Assembly (NCBI RefSeq): GCF_019312595.1
Contig: NZ_JAHWDQ010000001.1
Location: forward strand, 930,001 to 994,000
DNA length: 64,000 nt
Source of the DNA: Zhongshania aquimaris
GTDB taxonomy: Bacteria > Pseudomonadota > Gammaproteobacteria > Pseudomonadales > Spongiibacteraceae
Direction of reading: 5' to 3'
Shown: positions 63,934-64,000 of the stretch, one piece after another
Position numbering within the stretch: position 1 is the first letter of the stretch
Layout of the letters: every line of letters begins with the position of its first letter
Notes under the pieces: model-generated
Database searches by the model: none
Told to the model about the DNA's origin: nothing
What the model saw: the letters and a program-made list of their open reading frames with translations, nothing else
Position numbers and translations under genes: made by a program

Positions 63934-64000
63934 ATGCTCCCCAGTGCCCGCTTAATCACCCAACTCACACTTATTAGTGCTATCACGGTACTCACAGCCT
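63934..64000 (+). CDS. Start of an exported or membrane protein (cut by window end)
   Basis: ATG 63934 follows AAAGAGG at a good spacing. The 22 visible codons read MLPSARLITQLTLISAITVL then Thr-Ala, a basic start and hydrophobic stretch like a signal peptide or first membrane helix. Nothing more can be said. The 260 bp before it (63673-63933) hold no other gene that I can support. Confidence 0.55.
   Translation, partial: MLPSARLITQLTLISAITVLTA

Noticed and set aside
63783-63995. 70-codon minus-strand ORF at the right edge
   Set aside because: No protein features, and it overlaps the better supported plus-strand start at 63934 with its ribosome binding site.

Overview
The window reads as chromosomal DNA of a marine-type gammaproteobacterium. 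The Arg-type elongation factor P with its EarP rhamnosyltransferase, the holD-like/rimI pair, the DUF2058, DUF1456 and TIGR02647 proteins, YlqF, type III glutamine synthetase and three TonB-dependent receptors with acyl-CoA and short-chain dehydrogenase genes would fit the Cellvibrionales/Spongiibacteraceae. That placement is an inference from gene content; no database search was possible. I recognised no rRNA, tRNA, CRISPR array, insertion sequence or prophage.

Layout. 1-1.4 kb: 3' end of an alkaline phosphatase and a secreted orphan. 1.7-6.5 kb: a LysR regulator divergent from a SnoaL-like protein, an NAD-dependent epimerase and a TonB receptor. 6.7-8.5 kb: glutaminase and a secreted orphan. 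8.6-11.9 kb (minus): efp, earP, a frameshifted hot-dog thioesterase and an enoyl-CoA hydratase. 12.2-15.2 kb: a Fur-controlled siderophore receptor with a PiuC-type hydroxylase. 15.4-18.9 kb (minus): WYL regulator with a coupled small gene, YehS, YlqF GTPase, YiiM-type MOSC protein. 19.2-19.74 kb: a tandem array of about 231-bp mosaic palindromic repeats. 19.8-24.7 kb (minus): orphans, PBP7-type endopeptidase, rimI, holD-like gene, leuA. 25.1-29.6 kb: secreted M14-type desuccinylase-like protein and a soluble chemoreceptor with five PAS domains of identical spacing.

29.9-43.4 kb looks like an accessory catabolic island. On the minus strand are an AraC regulator, Fe-dependent alcohol dehydrogenase, thioesterase, class I HMG-CoA reductase and a membrane protein. 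On the plus strand are a TonB receptor, acyl-CoA ligase, quinone-oxidoreductase-like MDR protein and two SDRs, with an amidase facing them. These fit uptake of an exogenous compound, CoA activation and redox processing; the HMG-CoA reductase points to HMG/mevalonate-type chemistry.

43.6-47.9 kb holds a TIGR02647 protein, a YdjM-like membrane hydrolase, a luciferase-like monooxygenase, an MscS channel and a DUF4440 protein. 48.3-50.65 kb is the most unusual part: a BLUF-like protein lacking the photochemical tyrosine, a COG2229-type small GTPase and two different roadblock/LC7 proteins, closed by a terminator. It looks like a bacterial Ras-like GTPase switch module. 50.8-62.9 kb: type III glutamine synthetase, flavoproteins, an SDR, a small outer membrane barrel, DUF2058, recQ (no canonical start), sirtuin, TM2 protein, GNAT and a glyoxalase-fold protein. 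The right end holds decayed pieces of a LysR regulator and a sterol desaturase-like gene, then the first codons of a new exported protein.
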